Source of the DNA: an uncultured Bacteroides sp.
GTDB lineage: Bacteria > Bacteroidota > Bacteroidia > Bacteroidales > Bacteroidaceae
DNA: 64,000 nucleotides
Assembly: GCA_900553185.1 (NCBI GenBank)
Contig: USCT01000009.1
Location: forward strand, 1 to 64,000
Direction of reading: 5' to 3'
The position numbers were made by a program, and so were the translations under genes. This document shows positions 1-9,060 of this stretch, piece after piece. The notes beneath the pieces are model-generated. The model saw only the letters and a program-made list of their open reading frames with translations. It had not been told where the DNA came from and did not search any database. The stretch's first letter is position 1, and every line of letters begins with the position of its first letter.

Positions 1-26
1 AAAAAAAAAAAAAAAAAAAAAAAAAA
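1..26. repeat. Homopolymer run of at least 26 A
   Basis: The window opens with 26 consecutive A residues, directly followed by CCCC and the structured repeat at 27-170. Read on the minus strand it is a long T run after a stable hairpin, which would suit a transcription terminator for the minus-strand gene at 214-852. It could also be an assembly edge artefact, because it touches the window boundary and its full length cannot be seen. Confidence 0.9.
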
Positions 27-170
27 CCCCGCCGGCTCCCGTTATGAAACGGCTACGAAACGTTTCCCGTCGGAAGCGCAGGAACTCGCTTCGCTCAAAC
101 AGCCTGCACTTCTATTCGCCGGACTCCGCTTCTCCGCTTTATCGCTTCAAAACTAAGGCCGGAAAATTTT
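27..170 (-). repeat. Structured intergenic repeat, copy A
   Basis: This stretch is a diverged copy of 35151-35280. Three nested pairings are visible: CCGGCT at 32-37 with AGGCCGG at 156-162; a middle stem at 41-52 with 142-153; and an inner hairpin 72-82 with 103-113 whose loop contains CTTCG. The other copy keeps the same fold with different bases. It lies just 3' of the minus-strand DUF1847 gene and, on that strand, is followed by a T tract, so a role in 3'-end formation is plausible. It could also be a small non-autonomous mobile repeat. Confidence 0.7.
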
Positions 171-213
171 ACTATGACTGAAATCCTTTACCCAAAATTT
201 TTCAAAGAAAATC

Positions 214-852
214 TTACTCCTTGAAGAATTTCTTCTTGTAATAAGATTCCGCAGTATACAACGCTGCTGCCGGATTGTTTCCCGTCACCCGATCCTTTGT
301 TACCAAAGTCGTAACATACGCGTCAGAATATTTATAAAACAGGCTGTCATGTCCCACACAAAGCCCGATCACCACATTCAGGTCGGTATGCGCTTCGTTC
401 AGTAAACGTGCCTGCATAATGGGATTACACATGGCCGCTCCTATCTGTTCACATTCCTTGGGAATTCCCATCGAACTCTTGGACTGTCCGGCCACCTTAC
501 AAATAACCGAATACGGTTCAAAACCATTTGCCTTCAGAATACGTGCAAATATCCGGGCTTCACGTATCAGCCCGATACAATTGGCTATTCCTATCCGACT
601 GGCCTTAATCTTCCGTGCAAATTCCATAATTTCCTGCACACGCGTCCACTGGCAATATCCCTCGAATTCCACTTCCGCACTGGCAATCATGATTTCACGG
701 TTCCGTCCCTCGTCATAACGTTCCAAAGCCCATTCCCGGTCTTCCTCTTTCAGGTGAGTCGTCAGACAAAAATCCGGATACGTACGGGTCTTGAACTTAC
801 AGTTCTGTGTTCCACAATCTACACAGGTATGCAATTCTTCTTTTTCCATCAT
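214..852 (-). CDS. DUF1847 family metal-binding-like protein
   Basis: A 212-residue cytoplasmic protein with no signal peptide or membrane segment. The N-terminal CVDCGTQNC cysteine cluster (residues 10-18), a conserved IGIANCIGL stretch near residue 90, and NPIMQA and GLCVGHDSLFYKYSDA in the C-terminal half match the DUF1847 family, often annotated as metal-binding because of its cysteines. The biochemical role is not known. It is transcribed divergently from the menaquinone operon, with a TAnnTTTG -7 box at 877-884. The family call is fairly secure; any function is inference. Confidence 0.8.
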   Translation of the reverse strand: MMEKEELHTCVDCGTQNCKFKTRTYPDFCLTTHLKEEDREWALERYDEGRNREIMIASAEVEFEGYCQWTRVQEIMEFARKIKASRIGIANCIGLIREARIFARILKANGFEPYSVICKVAGQSKSSMGIPKECEQIGAAMCNPIMQARLLNEAHTDLNVVIGLCVGHDSLFYKYSDAYVTTLVTKDRVTGNNPAAALYTAESYYKKKFFKE

Positions 853-876
853 ATTTTATATCATTAAGTTGTTCTG

Positions 877-884
877 CAAAAGTA
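877..884 (-). promoter_or_regulatory. -7 box of the DUF1847 promoter
   Basis: On the minus strand this reads TACTTTTG, matching the Bacteroidales -7 consensus TAnnTTTG, 25 nt before the DUF1847 ATG. No clear TTTG -33 box is seen at the usual distance. Confidence 0.55.
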
Positions 885-981
885 CATTTTTCCCTCTAAA
901 AAAACCTTTTCTCATCCACGAGGATTCGTCAAATGTATACAAAATCCAGCTAACTCATCCCATATATTCAAAGGAATTGCT

Positions 982-989
982 TACTTTTG
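982..989 (+). promoter_or_regulatory. -7 box of the menaquinone operon
   Basis: TACTTTTG matches TAnnTTTG and ends 25 nt before the ATG at 1015. It is the likely start of the menI-menF-menD-menB transcript and faces away from the DUF1847 promoter. A matching -33 box is not evident. Confidence 0.6.
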
Positions 990-1014
990 CATATATAATA
1001 GAAAATGACAAGCC

Positions 1015-1434
1015 ATGCAAAAGAGCGAACAAACGACACTTGAATTTCCCGATTTATCCCATTCCATGGGAGAAGGACTGGGTATCAGGTTCGAAGAAAT
1101 GAAAGAAGGATTTGTCAAAGCGACCATGCCCGTAGACCATCGTACCTGTCAGCCTTTTGGCATATTAAACGGAGGGGCTTCGCTGGCTTTGGCCGAAATA
1201 GTAGCCGGACACGGCTCTGTACCCTTATGCTCTCCCGAACAAATACCTTGCGGAATTCAGGTAAGCGCCAACCACCTGCGGATGGTTCCTGTGGGAAGCC
1301 ATGTCATCGCCACCGGAACTCTCATACACCGGGGACGTACGACCCATATCTGGAATGTTGACATCACCGACCCCGACGGAAAACTGGTGTCGACAGCCCG
1401 AATCGTCAATCAATTAGTAAAGAAACGCTCATGA
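1015..1434 (+). CDS. menI: Hotdog-fold thioesterase, probable DHNA-CoA hydrolase (MenI-like)
   Basis: A 139-residue single hotdog domain of the PaaI/YdiI type. The segment FGILNGGASLALAEIVAG (about residues 48-65) is the hallmark helix that carries the catalytic acidic residue, and the length fits the family. Its stop overlaps the menF start by four bases (ATGA), so the two are translationally coupled. Placement at the head of a menaquinone operon points to hydrolysis of 1,4-dihydroxy-2-naphthoyl-CoA to free DHNA, the step after MenB. The fold is clear from sequence; the substrate is inferred from the neighbours. Confidence 0.8.
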   Translation: MQKSEQTTLEFPDLSHSMGEGLGIRFEEMKEGFVKATMPVDHRTCQPFGILNGGASLALAEIVAGHGSVPLCSPEQIPCGIQVSANHLRMVPVGSHVIATGTLIHRGRTTHIWNVDITDPDGKLVSTARIVNQLVKKRS

Positions 1435-2540
1435 TCATACCCGAAAAAACGCTTCAAGCACAAATTCATGAACTGACACAAAGCCGTTGCAGCTTTGCCC
1501 TCTACCGCCTGCCATGGACCGACGAACCGATTCTCGTCATGCAACGAGAAGGAGAAGCGGAGACCTTACAACAACTGACTGAACTGAATGAAAAAGAAGG
1601 ATTTGTCATGGCCCCGTTCCAGGTTACAGACGAACATCCCATTGTACTTATCCGACCGGACATAGTCGCTCATGAATGGACAGCTATCGGCATGGCCCTA
1701 AAAGATTTACCGGAATTCGAGCCGGCAGAAGAAAACAGTCAACTGGAACTGATACAGACAGAAGAGTCCTTGAAAGACCTGTACAAAGCAGCCTTTAACC
1801 GCTTCATAAGTCCGCTGAAAGAAAAGAAATTCCAGAAACTGGTACTCTCGCGTCATTACACAACTGTCCTGAAAGAAGATTTTCAGCCGTTGGCAACGTT
1901 TATCAAAGCATGCAACAGCTATCCGCGCATGATGATTTCTCTTTGCCATACGCCCCAAACCGGAACCTGGATAGGAAGCACACCGGAAATTATCCTGAGC
2001 GGACAGGAAGAACAATGGCACACTGTAGCACTGGCAGGTACAATGCCTATGCAAGGCGATGTCATGCCGACCGAATGGAGTTCCAAAAATAAGGAAGAAC
2101 AGGCATACGTAGGTGACTACATCCGAAAAACAATAAAAAAATTCGGGAATAAACTAACCGAAAAAGGGCCGTATACCGCCCGTGCCGGACAACTGGTTCA
2201 TCTGAAGACCGATTTTCATTTTTCCTTAAAAGATACCAGACATCTGGGAGACATTCTGTATGAACTCCATCCTACTCCCGCCGTATGCGGATTACCGAAA
2301 CAGCAAGCATACGAATTCATACCTGCCAACGAGGGAGGAGACCGAAGTTATTATTCCGGAATCATCGGCTGGCTGAATCCAAGCGGACACACCAGTCTTT
2401 ATGTCAACCTCCGTTGCATGCACATCATCGGGACTCAGGCTACTCTCTATGCCGGCGGAGGTATCCTGGCTTCTTCTACGGCCGATACCGAATGGGAAGA
2501 AACCCAACAGAAAATGAACACCATGCGTAACATTCTATAA
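1431..2540 (+). CDS. menF: Isochorismate synthase
   Basis: A 369-residue chorismate-binding enzyme that converts chorismate to isochorismate, the first committed step of menaquinone synthesis. The C-terminal half carries the family motifs: KLVLSRH, WIGSTPEIIL, LAGTMP, a LHPTPAVCGLPK segment and RSYYSGIIGW followed by the VNLRC strand. The N-terminal 100 residues are less conserved, as is common in MenF. Overlap with the upstream thioesterase and a 24-nt gap to menD support one operon. An entC-type siderophore role is unlikely, given the men neighbours. Confidence 0.93.
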   Translation: MIIPEKTLQAQIHELTQSRCSFALYRLPWTDEPILVMQREGEAETLQQLTELNEKEGFVMAPFQVTDEHPIVLIRPDIVAHEWTAIGMALKDLPEFEPAEENSQLELIQTEESLKDLYKAAFNRFISPLKEKKFQKLVLSRHYTTVLKEDFQPLATFIKACNSYPRMMISLCHTPQTGTWIGSTPEIILSGQEEQWHTVALAGTMPMQGDVMPTEWSSKNKEEQAYVGDYIRKTIKKFGNKLTEKGPYTARAGQLVHLKTDFHFSLKDTRHLGDILYELHPTPAVCGLPKQQAYEFIPANEGGDRSYYSGIIGWLNPSGHTSLYVNLRCMHIIGTQATLYAGGGILASSTADTEWEETQQKMNTMRNIL

Positions 2541-2564
2541 TTTTTAACCAGAAAATCTCTGCGT

Positions 2565-4229
2565 ATGTATACAGACAAGAAAAGTATTCTGCAACTGGCT
2601 GTGCTTCTGAAAGCACACGGCATCCGAAAAATCGTACTTTGTCCGGGAAGTCGTGACATTCCCATCATCCAGACACTGGCAAATATTCCTGATTTCACCT
2701 GTTATCCCGTTACAGACGAACGGAGTGCAGGGTTCTTTGCTATCGGACTGGCCCTTCACGGAGGAAGCCCTGCCGCTGTATGCTGCACTTCGGGAACAGC
2801 GTTGCTGAACCTGCATCCTGCCGTAGCCGAAGCTTTCTACCAACAAATACCACTGGTCGTAATTTCAGCCGACCGGCCAGGTGCCTGGATCGGTCAAATG
2901 GACGGACAGACACTTCCGCAACCGGGTGTCTTCGGATCACTGGTAAAACGTTCTGTCAATCTTCCCGAAGTATCTACCGAAGAAGATGAATGGTATTGTA
3001 ACCGCATACTGAACGAAGCATTGCTGGAACTGAATCACCACGGACGAGGCCCCGTCCATATCAACGTGCCCATCAGCGACCCGTTTTTCAAACTGCCGGT
3101 CACCGAACTTCCGGAAGCTCGGGTCATCACCCGTTACCAAGGGCTCAACGTATACGACAAAGATTATCAACCTCTGATCGACCGGCTAAATCGGTATCAG
3201 CGCCGCATGGTGGTAGTTGGACAGATGAACCTGATTTACCTGTTCGACAAGAAATATACCAAAATGCTCTACAAGCACTTTGCCTGGTTCACCGAAAACA
3301 TCAGTAACCGGACCATCCCAGGACAAGCCATCCGGAACATCGAGCCACTACTTTGCTCCATGAACTTCGAAACACAGGAGAAAATGCGCCCGGACCTGCT
3401 GATTACGTATGGCGGACACGTCATTTCCAAACGTCTGAAAAACTTCCTGCGCCGACACCCGCCTAAAGAACACTGGCATGTATCACCCGACGGAGAAGTG
3501 ATGGACCTGTATGGATCGCTGACCACAGTTATCGAAATGGATCCTTTCGAGTTTCTTGAAAAAATTGCCCCAATGCTGGAAAACCGTACACCGGAATATC
3601 CACGCCAGTGGGAAGCGCTCTCAAAAGCCATTCCGCAAGCCCGTTTCTCTTACTCGGAAATGAGCGCTATCGGCAAAGTTATTTGCCAGCTACCGGCTTC
3701 CTGTTCCCTACACCTGGCCAACAGCTCTACGGTACGCTACGCACAGTTGTTTAACGTACCGGAAGAAGTCGAAGTTCTTTCCAACCGTGGAACCAACGGC
3801 ATCGAAGGATCCCTGTCTACAGCCGTCGGCTATGCGGCAGTTTCAGATAAGCTGAACTTTATCCTTATTGGCGATCTAAGCTTCTTCTACGACATGAATG
3901 CCTTGTGGAATTCAAATTACGGTTCCAACATCCGCATTCTGCTACTTAACAACAGTGGAGGAGAAATTTTCCATGCACTTCCCGGACTGGAACTGCACGA
4001 AAACGCCCGCCGTTTCGTAACCGCTACCCACCAGACCTCCGCAAAAGCCTGGGCAGAAGACCGGGGATTCGAATACCTGTCAGCCCACAATGACACGGAA
4101 CTGGACGAGGCGGTAACCCATTTCGTTCAACCCTCCATCACCAACCGTCCGATGCTGCTGGAAGTATTTACCGACAAGGCGCATGACATTGAACTTTTGA
4201 AAGAATATTATCATAACCTCAAACATTAA
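2565..4229 (+). CDS. menD: SEPHCHC synthase (thiamine-diphosphate enzyme)
   Basis: A 554-residue enzyme that joins 2-oxoglutarate-derived succinic semialdehyde to isochorismate. The N-terminal Pyr domain has CPGSRDIP (residues 26-33) and DERSAGFFA with the expected catalytic Glu at 52, followed by CTSGTALLNLHPAV. The C-terminal PP domain shows the ThDP/Mg motif region GDLSFFYDMNALW ending in LNNSGGEIFHALPG. Length is typical for MenD. It sits between menF and menB with short gaps (24 and 5 nt). Confidence 0.95.
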   Translation: MYTDKKSILQLAVLLKAHGIRKIVLCPGSRDIPIIQTLANIPDFTCYPVTDERSAGFFAIGLALHGGSPAAVCCTSGTALLNLHPAVAEAFYQQIPLVVISADRPGAWIGQMDGQTLPQPGVFGSLVKRSVNLPEVSTEEDEWYCNRILNEALLELNHHGRGPVHINVPISDPFFKLPVTELPEARVITRYQGLNVYDKDYQPLIDRLNRYQRRMVVVGQMNLIYLFDKKYTKMLYKHFAWFTENISNRTIPGQAIRNIEPLLCSMNFETQEKMRPDLLITYGGHVISKRLKNFLRRHPPKEHWHVSPDGEVMDLYGSLTTVIEMDPFEFLEKIAPMLENRTPEYPRQWEALSKAIPQARFSYSEMSAIGKVICQLPASCSLHLANSSTVRYAQLFNVPEEVEVLSNRGTNGIEGSLSTAVGYAAVSDKLNFILIGDLSFFYDMNALWNSNYGSNIRILLLNNSGGEIFHALPGLELHENARRFVTATHQTSAKAWAEDRGFEYLSAHNDTELDEAVTHFVQPSITNRPMLLEVFTDKAHDIELLKEYYHNLKH

Positions 4230-4234
4230 CGCTT

Positions 4235-5056
4235 ATGGCACAAAGAGAATGGAAAACCATCAAGGAATATCAGGATATCCTGTTCGATTTCTATAACGGA
4301 ATCGCCAAAATAACCATTAACCGTCCGCGTTATCGTAACGCATTCACCCCTACAACGACTTCTGAAATCAGCGATGCGCTACTTTATTGCCGGGAATGTC
4401 AGGACATCAATGTAGTCGTACTGACCGGAGCCGGTGACAAAGCATTCTGTTCGGGAGGTGACATGCACGTGAAAGGTCACGGAGGCTATGTAGGAACCGA
4501 CGGAGTACCTCGGCTGAACGTTCTGGACGTACAGAAACAGATCCGGTCCATCCCAAAACCTGTCATCGCCATGGTAAACGGTTATGCCATTGGAGGCGGT
4601 CATGTACTGCACGTAGTATGCGACCTGACCATTGCTTCAGAAAACGCCATCTTCGGACAGACGGGTCCCCGCGTTGGTAGTTTCGACGCAGGTTTCGGTT
4701 CCTCTTATCTGGCACGGATTGTCGGTCAGAAAAAAGCCCGTGAAATCTGGTTCCTTTGCCGCCAGTATTCAGCTCAGGAGGCTCTCGACATGGGACTGGT
4801 AAACAAGGTCGTTCCTTTCGATAAACTGGAAGACGAAGTCGTGGAATGGGCAGAGACCATGATGCAGCACAGCCCATTGGCACTACGCATGATCAAAGCA
4901 GGTCTGAATGCCGAACTGGATGGACAAGCCGGCATTCAGGAACTTGCCGGAGATGCTACCATGCTGTATTATATGACGGAAGAAGCTCAGGAAGGCGGTA
5001 AGGCATTCCTGGAGAAGCGCAAACCGGACTGGTCGAAATACCCGAAATTCCCCTAA
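4235..5056 (+). CDS. menB: 1,4-Dihydroxy-2-naphthoyl-CoA synthase
   Basis: A 273-residue crotonase-family enzyme that cyclises o-succinylbenzoyl-CoA to DHNA-CoA. Visible hallmarks are FCSGGDMHVKGHGGYVG (oxyanion-hole and MenB-specific loop), IGGGHVLHVVCDL, and the MenB signature around GQTGPRVGSFDAGFGSSYLAR. The C-terminus ends RKPDWSKYPKFP, a typical MenB tail. It is five bases after menD and is the last gene before a 429-nt gap, so menC and menE may be transcribed separately. Confidence 0.95.
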   Translation: MAQREWKTIKEYQDILFDFYNGIAKITINRPRYRNAFTPTTTSEISDALLYCRECQDINVVVLTGAGDKAFCSGGDMHVKGHGGYVGTDGVPRLNVLDVQKQIRSIPKPVIAMVNGYAIGGGHVLHVVCDLTIASENAIFGQTGPRVGSFDAGFGSSYLARIVGQKKAREIWFLCRQYSAQEALDMGLVNKVVPFDKLEDEVVEWAETMMQHSPLALRMIKAGLNAELDGQAGIQELAGDATMLYYMTEEAQEGGKAFLEKRKPDWSKYPKFP

Positions 5057-5063
5057 TATCCAA

Positions 5064-5107
5064 ACAGAAGAACCAGAAGAAGCGAAGCTAACCTTCGGTT
5101 CTTCTGT
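5064..5107 (+). terminator. Hairpin after menB
   Basis: An 11-bp perfect inverted repeat, ACAGAAGAACC and GGTTCTTCTGT, begins 8 nt after the menB stop. There is no good T run after it (CAATAAAATC follows), so it may be a weak terminator or an mRNA end stabiliser rather than a full stop. Confidence 0.5.
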
Positions 5108-5485
5108 CAATAAAATCTGTATTCTTCATCGAACGAAACGTCCGAATATTTAAACCTCCTACAGGATTAAAATGTAAATTCAAGAAAAGTAATTTCCTCC
5201 TACAGTAAGCTTTCCAACAATCGGTTTCACGCTTTCACATGCACATAACAAGCTATTACACAACAGATTCCCATGAAAGATGATATTTCACAATGAAATC
5301 ACACTTGTTATAAGTGTAGCTTCCTGATTTGGCCAGCAATACAGAAACCTTATTGACTGGTTAACCGATCAACTTGTAACCTGTTAGTTGAACTTGCAAG
5401 CCTAAACATGTAAAAAAACTTGTGAAACAAGGAGTATTTCCGGAAAAATAAAGTAGGTTTGCACTGTCTTTAAACTCATCTTAAT
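5108..5485. other. Gene-free spacer between menB and menC
   Basis: No coding potential is seen. The stretch holds ACACTT-N5-AAGTGT at 5301-5317, CTTGT-GAA-ACAAG at 5419-5431 and several AACTTG repeats between them. These small dyads lie upstream of the menC -7 box and could be operators, but nothing in the window identifies a regulator for them. Confidence 0.5.
5454..5461 (+). promoter_or_regulatory. -7 box upstream of menC
   Basis: TAGGTTTG matches TAnnTTTG 24 nt before the menC ATG. It suggests that menC-menE have their own promoter besides any read-through from menB. No convincing -33 box was found. Confidence 0.5.
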
Positions 5486-6541
5486 ATGTATCAAATTGAA
5501 ATCATTCCGCGTACCCTGCACTTCAAACAACCGGCAGGAACTTCACGCGGCATCTATACTACCCGTCAGGTATGGTACTTGAAAGTCACCAACCCGCAGA
5601 CAGGACAAACCGGAGTCGGCGAATGTGCTCCATTACCCGCATTGAGTTGCGATGACTTGCCCGATTACGAAACCATCCTGGCAAATCGCTGTCAGGAAGT
5701 GGCACAAAACGGTCAATTGGATATTGACAAACTTCGCCCTTACCCATCCATGCTTTTTGGTCTCGAAACAGCTCTTCAGCACCTGAAATCCGGAAGTGTC
5801 AAACTATGGGATACTCCTTTTTCACAAGGTAAACTGGGAATTCCCATCAATGGATTAATCTGGATGGGAAATTTCGATGAAATGTACCGCCGTATCGAAG
5901 AAAAAATGAAAGCCGGCTTCCGTTGCATCAAAGTCAAAATCGGAGCCATTGACTTCCAGAAAGAATTGGAGCTACTCGGACATATCCGCAAGCATTTCTC
6001 TCCCGAACAGATCGAATTGCGGGTAGACGCCAACGGAGCTTTCACACCTGAGGAAGCACTTACCCGGCTGGAAGCCTTACATAAATTCCATCTGCATTCC
6101 ATAGAACAACCCATCCGTGCCGGACAATGGCAGGAAATGAAGCGTTTGTGTGCAGAATCACCCTTTCCAATAGCTCTCGATGAAGAACTTATTGGAGTGA
6201 ACGATATGGAACAAAAAATCGAACTGCTGGAAACTATCCGACCGCAATACATTATCCTTAAACCTTCATTACACGGAGGAATTTCCGGTTCAGCCGAATG
6301 GATTCAGCTGGCCAAGGAACGGAATATCGGCTATTGGGTTACTTCGGCCCTGGAATCAAACATCGGCCTGAATGCCATTGCCCAATGGTGTGCCACCTTA
6401 AATCCGGTACTTCCACAAGGATTAGGCACCGGATTGTTGTTTACAGACAATATCGATTATCCGTTCGCCATCGAAGGAGATTGCCTCCGGTTCCATCCGG
6501 AACAGGCCGAACCAGACTTCAATACGTTTCTTGCACATTAA
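5486..6541 (+). CDS. menC: o-Succinylbenzoate synthase
   Basis: A 351-residue member of the enolase superfamily (MR/MLE group) that dehydrates SHCHC to o-succinylbenzoate. The expected active-site pattern is present: KVK (149-151) with the general-base lysine, RVDANGAF with metal ligand D181, EQP with E207, DEEL with D232, and the second lysine in LKPSLHGG (K259). The length is normal. It lies 11 nt before menE, so the two are co-transcribed. Confidence 0.93.
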   Translation: MYQIEIIPRTLHFKQPAGTSRGIYTTRQVWYLKVTNPQTGQTGVGECAPLPALSCDDLPDYETILANRCQEVAQNGQLDIDKLRPYPSMLFGLETALQHLKSGSVKLWDTPFSQGKLGIPINGLIWMGNFDEMYRRIEEKMKAGFRCIKVKIGAIDFQKELELLGHIRKHFSPEQIELRVDANGAFTPEEALTRLEALHKFHLHSIEQPIRAGQWQEMKRLCAESPFPIALDEELIGVNDMEQKIELLETIRPQYIILKPSLHGGISGSAEWIQLAKERNIGYWVTSALESNIGLNAIAQWCATLNPVLPQGLGTGLLFTDNIDYPFAIEGDCLRFHPEQAEPDFNTFLAH

Positions 6542-6552
6542 CATACATTATC

Positions 6553-7689
6553 ATGGAACAGATTACCATTTCAGGAAAAACTTATACAGCCGAAGAAGCC
6601 GGCGCCCCTTTCGATAAAAACAACCGAAAACCTACCGGACTCAGCCGGTTGCAGCAAGAGTTCCGAAAGAAATTTGGACCGGAAAGTTTTGAGGTCTCTT
6701 TGGCCGATTTCCTGGCCGAATGGTTCAACCCGCTTCCCGTCCTAAAAGTACAGACCTCCGGTTCTACCGGCACTCCCAAAGAATTATGGGTAGAAAAACA
6801 ACGGATGAGAAACAGTGCCCGGCTCACCGTAAACTTTCTGGGGCTGAAAGCCGGCGATACAGCACTCATCTGTATGCCACTGAAGTACATTGGCGGAAAA
6901 ATGGTAATTGTCCGTGCCTTAACAACCGGCCTCAACCTGATTCCGATTACCCCCTGTGGACACCCGATGGCCTCACTGGACACAGCTCCGGTTTTTGCGG
7001 CCATGACTCCCATGCAGGTATTCAACTCCCTACAGATCGAGAAAGAGAAGGAACTCCTGAAACAAATAAACCATCTGATAATCGGCGGAGGAGCCATCGA
7101 CACAGAACTGGCACAAGCCCTGAAAGAATTTCCTCATGCGGTATGGAGTACATACGGAATGACAGAAACCCTGTCGCACATCGCCTTACGCCGTCTCAGC
7201 GGTCCTGACGCATCAGAATGGTATACTCCATTCAATGAGGTAAAACTAAACCTTTCAACCGAAGGTACACTAATCATCCAGGCTCCGTCAGTCAACCCGG
7301 AAACCCTGGTAACAAACGACCTCGTCATCCTCAATGACCGGGGACAATTCCGCATTACAGGCCGTAAAGACAACATCATCAACACCGGAGGAGTCAAAGT
7401 ACAGATAGAACAGGTAGAAACAATACTGAAACCGCTATTGTCCTTCGCCATTCAGATAACAAGCGCTTCCGACCCGAAATTCGGAGAACGCATCATCCTG
7501 CTGGCCGAAACAGGAAAAGCAATTAACGAAGAACAACAACACCAGCTAAGCAATGCATACGAACACCTGCCAGCTTACTGGAGACCCAAAGAAGTGATAC
7601 CGGTACACACACTTCCACAAACCGGATCGGGAAAACCGGACCGGGCAAAGGCTAAAATGCTGGCAGCCAGTTTATCACATCATCCATAA
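6553..7689 (+). CDS. menE: o-Succinylbenzoate-CoA ligase
   Basis: A 378-residue AMP-forming ligase that activates o-succinylbenzoate with ATP and CoA for MenB. Motifs in order are TSGSTGTPKE (phosphate-binding loop), STYGMTETLSH, ITGRKDNIINTGGVKV, and the C-terminal TGSGKPDR lysine motif. The open frame reaches back to 6298 inside menC, but ATG 6553 is chosen because homology starts there and the upstream codons are only menC read out of frame. Bacteroidales MenE proteins are short like this one. Confidence 0.92.
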   Translation: MEQITISGKTYTAEEAGAPFDKNNRKPTGLSRLQQEFRKKFGPESFEVSLADFLAEWFNPLPVLKVQTSGSTGTPKELWVEKQRMRNSARLTVNFLGLKAGDTALICMPLKYIGGKMVIVRALTTGLNLIPITPCGHPMASLDTAPVFAAMTPMQVFNSLQIEKEKELLKQINHLIIGGGAIDTELAQALKEFPHAVWSTYGMTETLSHIALRRLSGPDASEWYTPFNEVKLNLSTEGTLIIQAPSVNPETLVTNDLVILNDRGQFRITGRKDNIINTGGVKVQIEQVETILKPLLSFAIQITSASDPKFGERIILLAETGKAINEEQQHQLSNAYEHLPAYWRPKEVIPVHTLPQTGSGKPDRAKAKMLAASLSHHP

Positions 7690-7725
7690 CAATAAGGTGC
7701 TTCCACCCTCTGCTTGCACGAACAG

Positions 7726-7764
7726 AAAAAGATACCGGAATCTCACCACTCAACGGTATCTTTT
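7726..7764. terminator. Bidirectional terminator between menE and the GNAT gene
   Basis: Perfect stem AAAAGATACCG with CGGTATCTTTT separated by 16 nt. T runs appear on both strands, fitting two convergent genes. Confidence 0.8.
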
Positions 7765-7818
7765 CCTGAAAGCAGAAGAACTTCCTGTCGAAGTTCTTAC
7801 CTGTAACAAAAAAAATAA

Positions 7819-8121
7819 TTACAAAGCGCAAGTACCCGATCCTCCAAAATCGGCCCCTACCTCTCCTTCATATTCCGGATGACGTTTCAACCAGGTTACG
7901 GCATACGAACAGGTAGCCACTGGCTTTAACTGATGACAACGGGCATAATCGTACGCTGCCTTTACGAGAGCGGAAGCTATTCCCTGTCCGCCTATTTCTT
8001 TCGGAACAATGGTATGACGAATATCCAGTCCACCATCGTGAATGTCATAAGCCACATGAGCGGTATAACCGTCGACTTCCACCCAAAATCTCTTTTTTTC
8101 TTCGTTGTGCTGTATGTCCAT
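7819..8121 (-). CDS. Small GNAT-like N-acetyltransferase (YjdJ type)
   Basis: A 100-residue protein of the short one-domain GNAT group (COG2388). The strand-helix segment IRHTIVPKEIGGQGIASALVKAAYDYAR (residues 35-62) holds the acetyl-CoA loop IGGQGIA, and the SYAVTWLKRHPEY segment is the characteristic C-terminal motif. Substrate unknown. It is convergent with menE. The end residues GSGTCAL are atypical but do not affect the fold. Confidence 0.8.
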   Translation of the reverse strand: MDIQHNEEKKRFWVEVDGYTAHVAYDIHDGGLDIRHTIVPKEIGGQGIASALVKAAYDYARCHQLKPVATCSYAVTWLKRHPEYEGEVGADFGGSGTCAL

Positions 8122-8395
8122 AATCGTCCTTTCGTTTTACAATGTTTTCTCGAGAGCAAGATACGATTTTTCCGATAAAAAATTCCATCCTTCAGCATAA
8201 AAAATCATTGTTCCGTCAAAACCAAAGAAAGACAGGTATCTCCAACAGAATACAAGCAAGTTCTACGAAAGCCATTTTATCTCAGGAAATCGCATTATTC
8301 TTTCCAACTTTTCTCATAAATCATCAAATATCAGCTATTTTTTAGCATTTTCTCTGAATTTTTCTTAAATTCGCAGAAACCGTTTTTATATTTCC

Positions 8396-9031
8396 ATGCC
8401 GATTATCCGTTTATCCATGCGTCTGGCCATAAAATTATTAGTACCTGGAATCTTGTTTTCCGCATGTACCACTGTTTCTACCTCCGAACAACAGGTAGAA
8501 GAAATCCTACAGACCGTATGCTTTCAGGAAGGAGACATCGCTTTCCGCGAAGGAAGAGGATGGGAAAGCCGGATTATCCGGATGATGGATCCACACGGAA
8601 CATATACCCATGCAGGAATTGTAACAGACAGCGGAGGACAATGGATGGTCATTCATGCCGTACCGAACGAACCGGATTTTCCCGGTGATATAGACCGGAT
8701 CAAACTAGAGCCCGTTACGGCCTTTTTCGAGAAATCACGTGCTTCACACGGAGAAATAAAACGCATAACCGATGCAGTCAAGGCTCAAAAGGCCGCCCGC
8801 ATCGCCCTGCGTCTCTATCAAAAACGAACCCCATTCGATCATGCATACAATGACAAAGATTCAACCAGCATGTACTGCACGGAACTGGTGGACTTCTCTT
8901 TCCGGAAAGCGGGAATCAGCCTGACTGATGAACACGACCGGAAAAGCGGATTCTCCGGATTCACAGGAAGCTACCTGTTTCCTTCCGATTTATCCAAAAG
9001 TTCTTCCTTAACAAGCATCTTTAAGTTTTAA
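8396..9031 (+). CDS. YiiX/YebB-like NlpC/P60-superfamily cysteine hydrolase, lipoprotein
   Basis: A 211-residue predicted lipoprotein: the hydrophobic segment LAIKLLVPGILFSAC ends in lipobox Cys24. The mature part is a permuted papain-like domain with THAGIV (His72) and MYCTELV (Cys161), the catalytic pair of the YiiX/YebB group. Likely acts in the periplasm or on a lipid or peptide amide bond; the substrate is unknown. ATG 8417 (MRLAIKLL) is an equally good start and gives a more ordinary signal peptide. A DUF4878 gene follows after 29 nt, probably in the same operon. Confidence 0.78.
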   Translation: MPIIRLSMRLAIKLLVPGILFSACTTVSTSEQQVEEILQTVCFQEGDIAFREGRGWESRIIRMMDPHGTYTHAGIVTDSGGQWMVIHAVPNEPDFPGDIDRIKLEPVTAFFEKSRASHGEIKRITDAVKAQKAARIALRLYQKRTPFDHAYNDKDSTSMYCTELVDFSFRKAGISLTDEHDRKSGFSGFTGSYLFPSDLSKSSSLTSIFKF

Positions 9032-9060
9032 CTACGCTAATAATAACCTTTAAAAAAACA

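Noticed and set aside
6298..6552. N-terminal extension of menE of 85 codons
   Set aside because: It is the menC coding sequence read in another frame; MenE homology begins at ATG 6553.
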